From Bacilli bacterium (GTDB lineage: Bacteria; Bacillota_I; Bacilli_A; RF39; UBA660), in contig CAAENH010000137.1 in assembly GCA_900757295.1 (NCBI GenBank), positions 1 through 6,624 on the forward strand: DNA of 6,624 nucleotides, read 5' to 3'. The translations under genes were made by a program, and so were the position numbers. The notes under the pieces are model-generated. The model was not told where the DNA came from. It saw only the letters and a list, made by a program, of their open reading frames with translations, and ran no database searches. Shown here one piece after another: positions 6,366 through 6,624 of the stretch. Position 1 is the stretch's first letter, and each line of letters starts with the position of its first letter.

Positions 6366-6624
6366 ATAATCACCTTAACATACTTATTTTCATTTTTACT
6401 AACTATTTTCAGACCAATTAAGACAATTACAATTGAGCTAAACAAATAAATAGCAAGTACATACAAATTAGGTATTTTATTATACATTAATACTTTTCTT
6501 GATGAATCTATAAAAAAAGCAAAAGGATTACAATATAAAATTAATTTAGATAATATATTAGGTAAAGCTTTTTCTACTGAATAAAATATTCCTGAAAAAT
6601 AAAATATAAATTTTAATAATAATT
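6362..6624 (-). CDS. ABC-2 type polysaccharide export permease, C-terminal part (5' end outside window)
   Basis: An open frame enters from the right edge and gives 86 residues before a TGA stop. It is the C-terminal end of an ABC-2 family permease such as TagG, KpsM or Wzm, which forms the membrane channel for lipid-linked glycans. Visible are a hydrophobic segment ending in SGIFYS, an amphipathic stretch with LPNI, the loop ILYCNPFAFFIDSSR (the NP-F-R pattern typical before the last helix of this family), and a final helix around LYVLAIYLFSSIVIVLIG. A short charged cytoplasmic tail, [11 protein letters not shown], follows. The TGA overlaps the ATG of the downstream ATPase by 4 nt (ATGA), as expected for a permease and ATPase pair. 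The missing N-terminal part lies beyond the window, so the exact subfamily is not decidable. Confidence 0.9.
   Translation of the reverse strand, partial: LLLKFIFYFSGIFYSVEKALPNILSKLILYCNPFAFFIDSSRKVLMYNKIPNLYVLAIYLFSSIVIVLIGLKIVSKNENKYVKVII
6369..6376 (-). promoter_or_regulatory. Ribosome binding site of the ABC ATPase gene
   Basis: On the minus strand this reads AAGGTGAT, a good partial match to the Shine-Dalgarno sequence AAGGAGGTGAT. The AAGG part ends 7 nt before the ATG at 6365. It lies inside the last codons of the upstream permease gene and supports this ATG as the true start. Confidence 0.7.

Noticed and set aside
1..6624. CRISPR array, tRNA or rRNA gene, insertion sequence or attachment site
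   Set aside because: Coding sequence fills nearly the whole window, and I saw no spaced direct repeats, RNA-gene-like GC-rich folds, transposase motifs or terminal inverted repeats.

Overview
The window is a piece of a very AT-rich bacterial genome. It holds seven protein genes, all on the minus strand, so transcription runs from the right edge towards the left. Standard-code stops (TAA, TAG and one TGA), several purine-rich Shine-Dalgarno sites and the low GC suggest a low-GC Bacillota-type bacterium (Clostridia or Erysipelotrichia-like). Fusobacteria, Brachyspira or another AT-rich group cannot be excluded. Nothing suggests a TGA=Trp code.

Layout in transcription order: (1) C-terminal end of an ABC-2 polysaccharide export permease, cut by the right edge (6362-6624); (2) its ABC ATPase (5643-6365); (3) CysD, the small subunit of ATP sulfurylase (4735-5625); (4) a CysN-CysC fusion, GTPase subunit plus APS kinase (2942-4735); (5) a PAPS-dependent sulfotransferase (2041-2940); (6) a GT4 glycosyltransferase (1007-2026); (7) a DUF616/TOD1-MUCI70-type glycosyltransferase running off the left edge, with an extra Cys-containing tail (1-1017). 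Genes overlap by 4 nt, 1 nt and about 11 nt at three junctions, and the other gaps are 17, 14 and 1 nt. There is almost no non-coding DNA and no visible internal promoter or terminator, so this looks like the middle of one long operon.

Together the genes read as a surface-glycan locus that carries its own sulfation module. CysD and CysNC would turn sulfate and ATP into APS and then PAPS. The sulfotransferase would move the sulfuryl group from PAPS to a sugar or other hydroxyl acceptor. The two glycosyltransferases would build the chain, and the ABC transporter would export the lipid-linked product. No sulfite- or PAPS-reductase gene is in view, which favours sulfate-ester formation over sulfur assimilation, although both ends are cut. 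The most interesting points are the dedicated PAPS module in an export operon, its parallel in gene content with the rhizobial nodJ/I/P/Q/H set, and the Cys-rich extension on the DUF616 glycosyltransferase.
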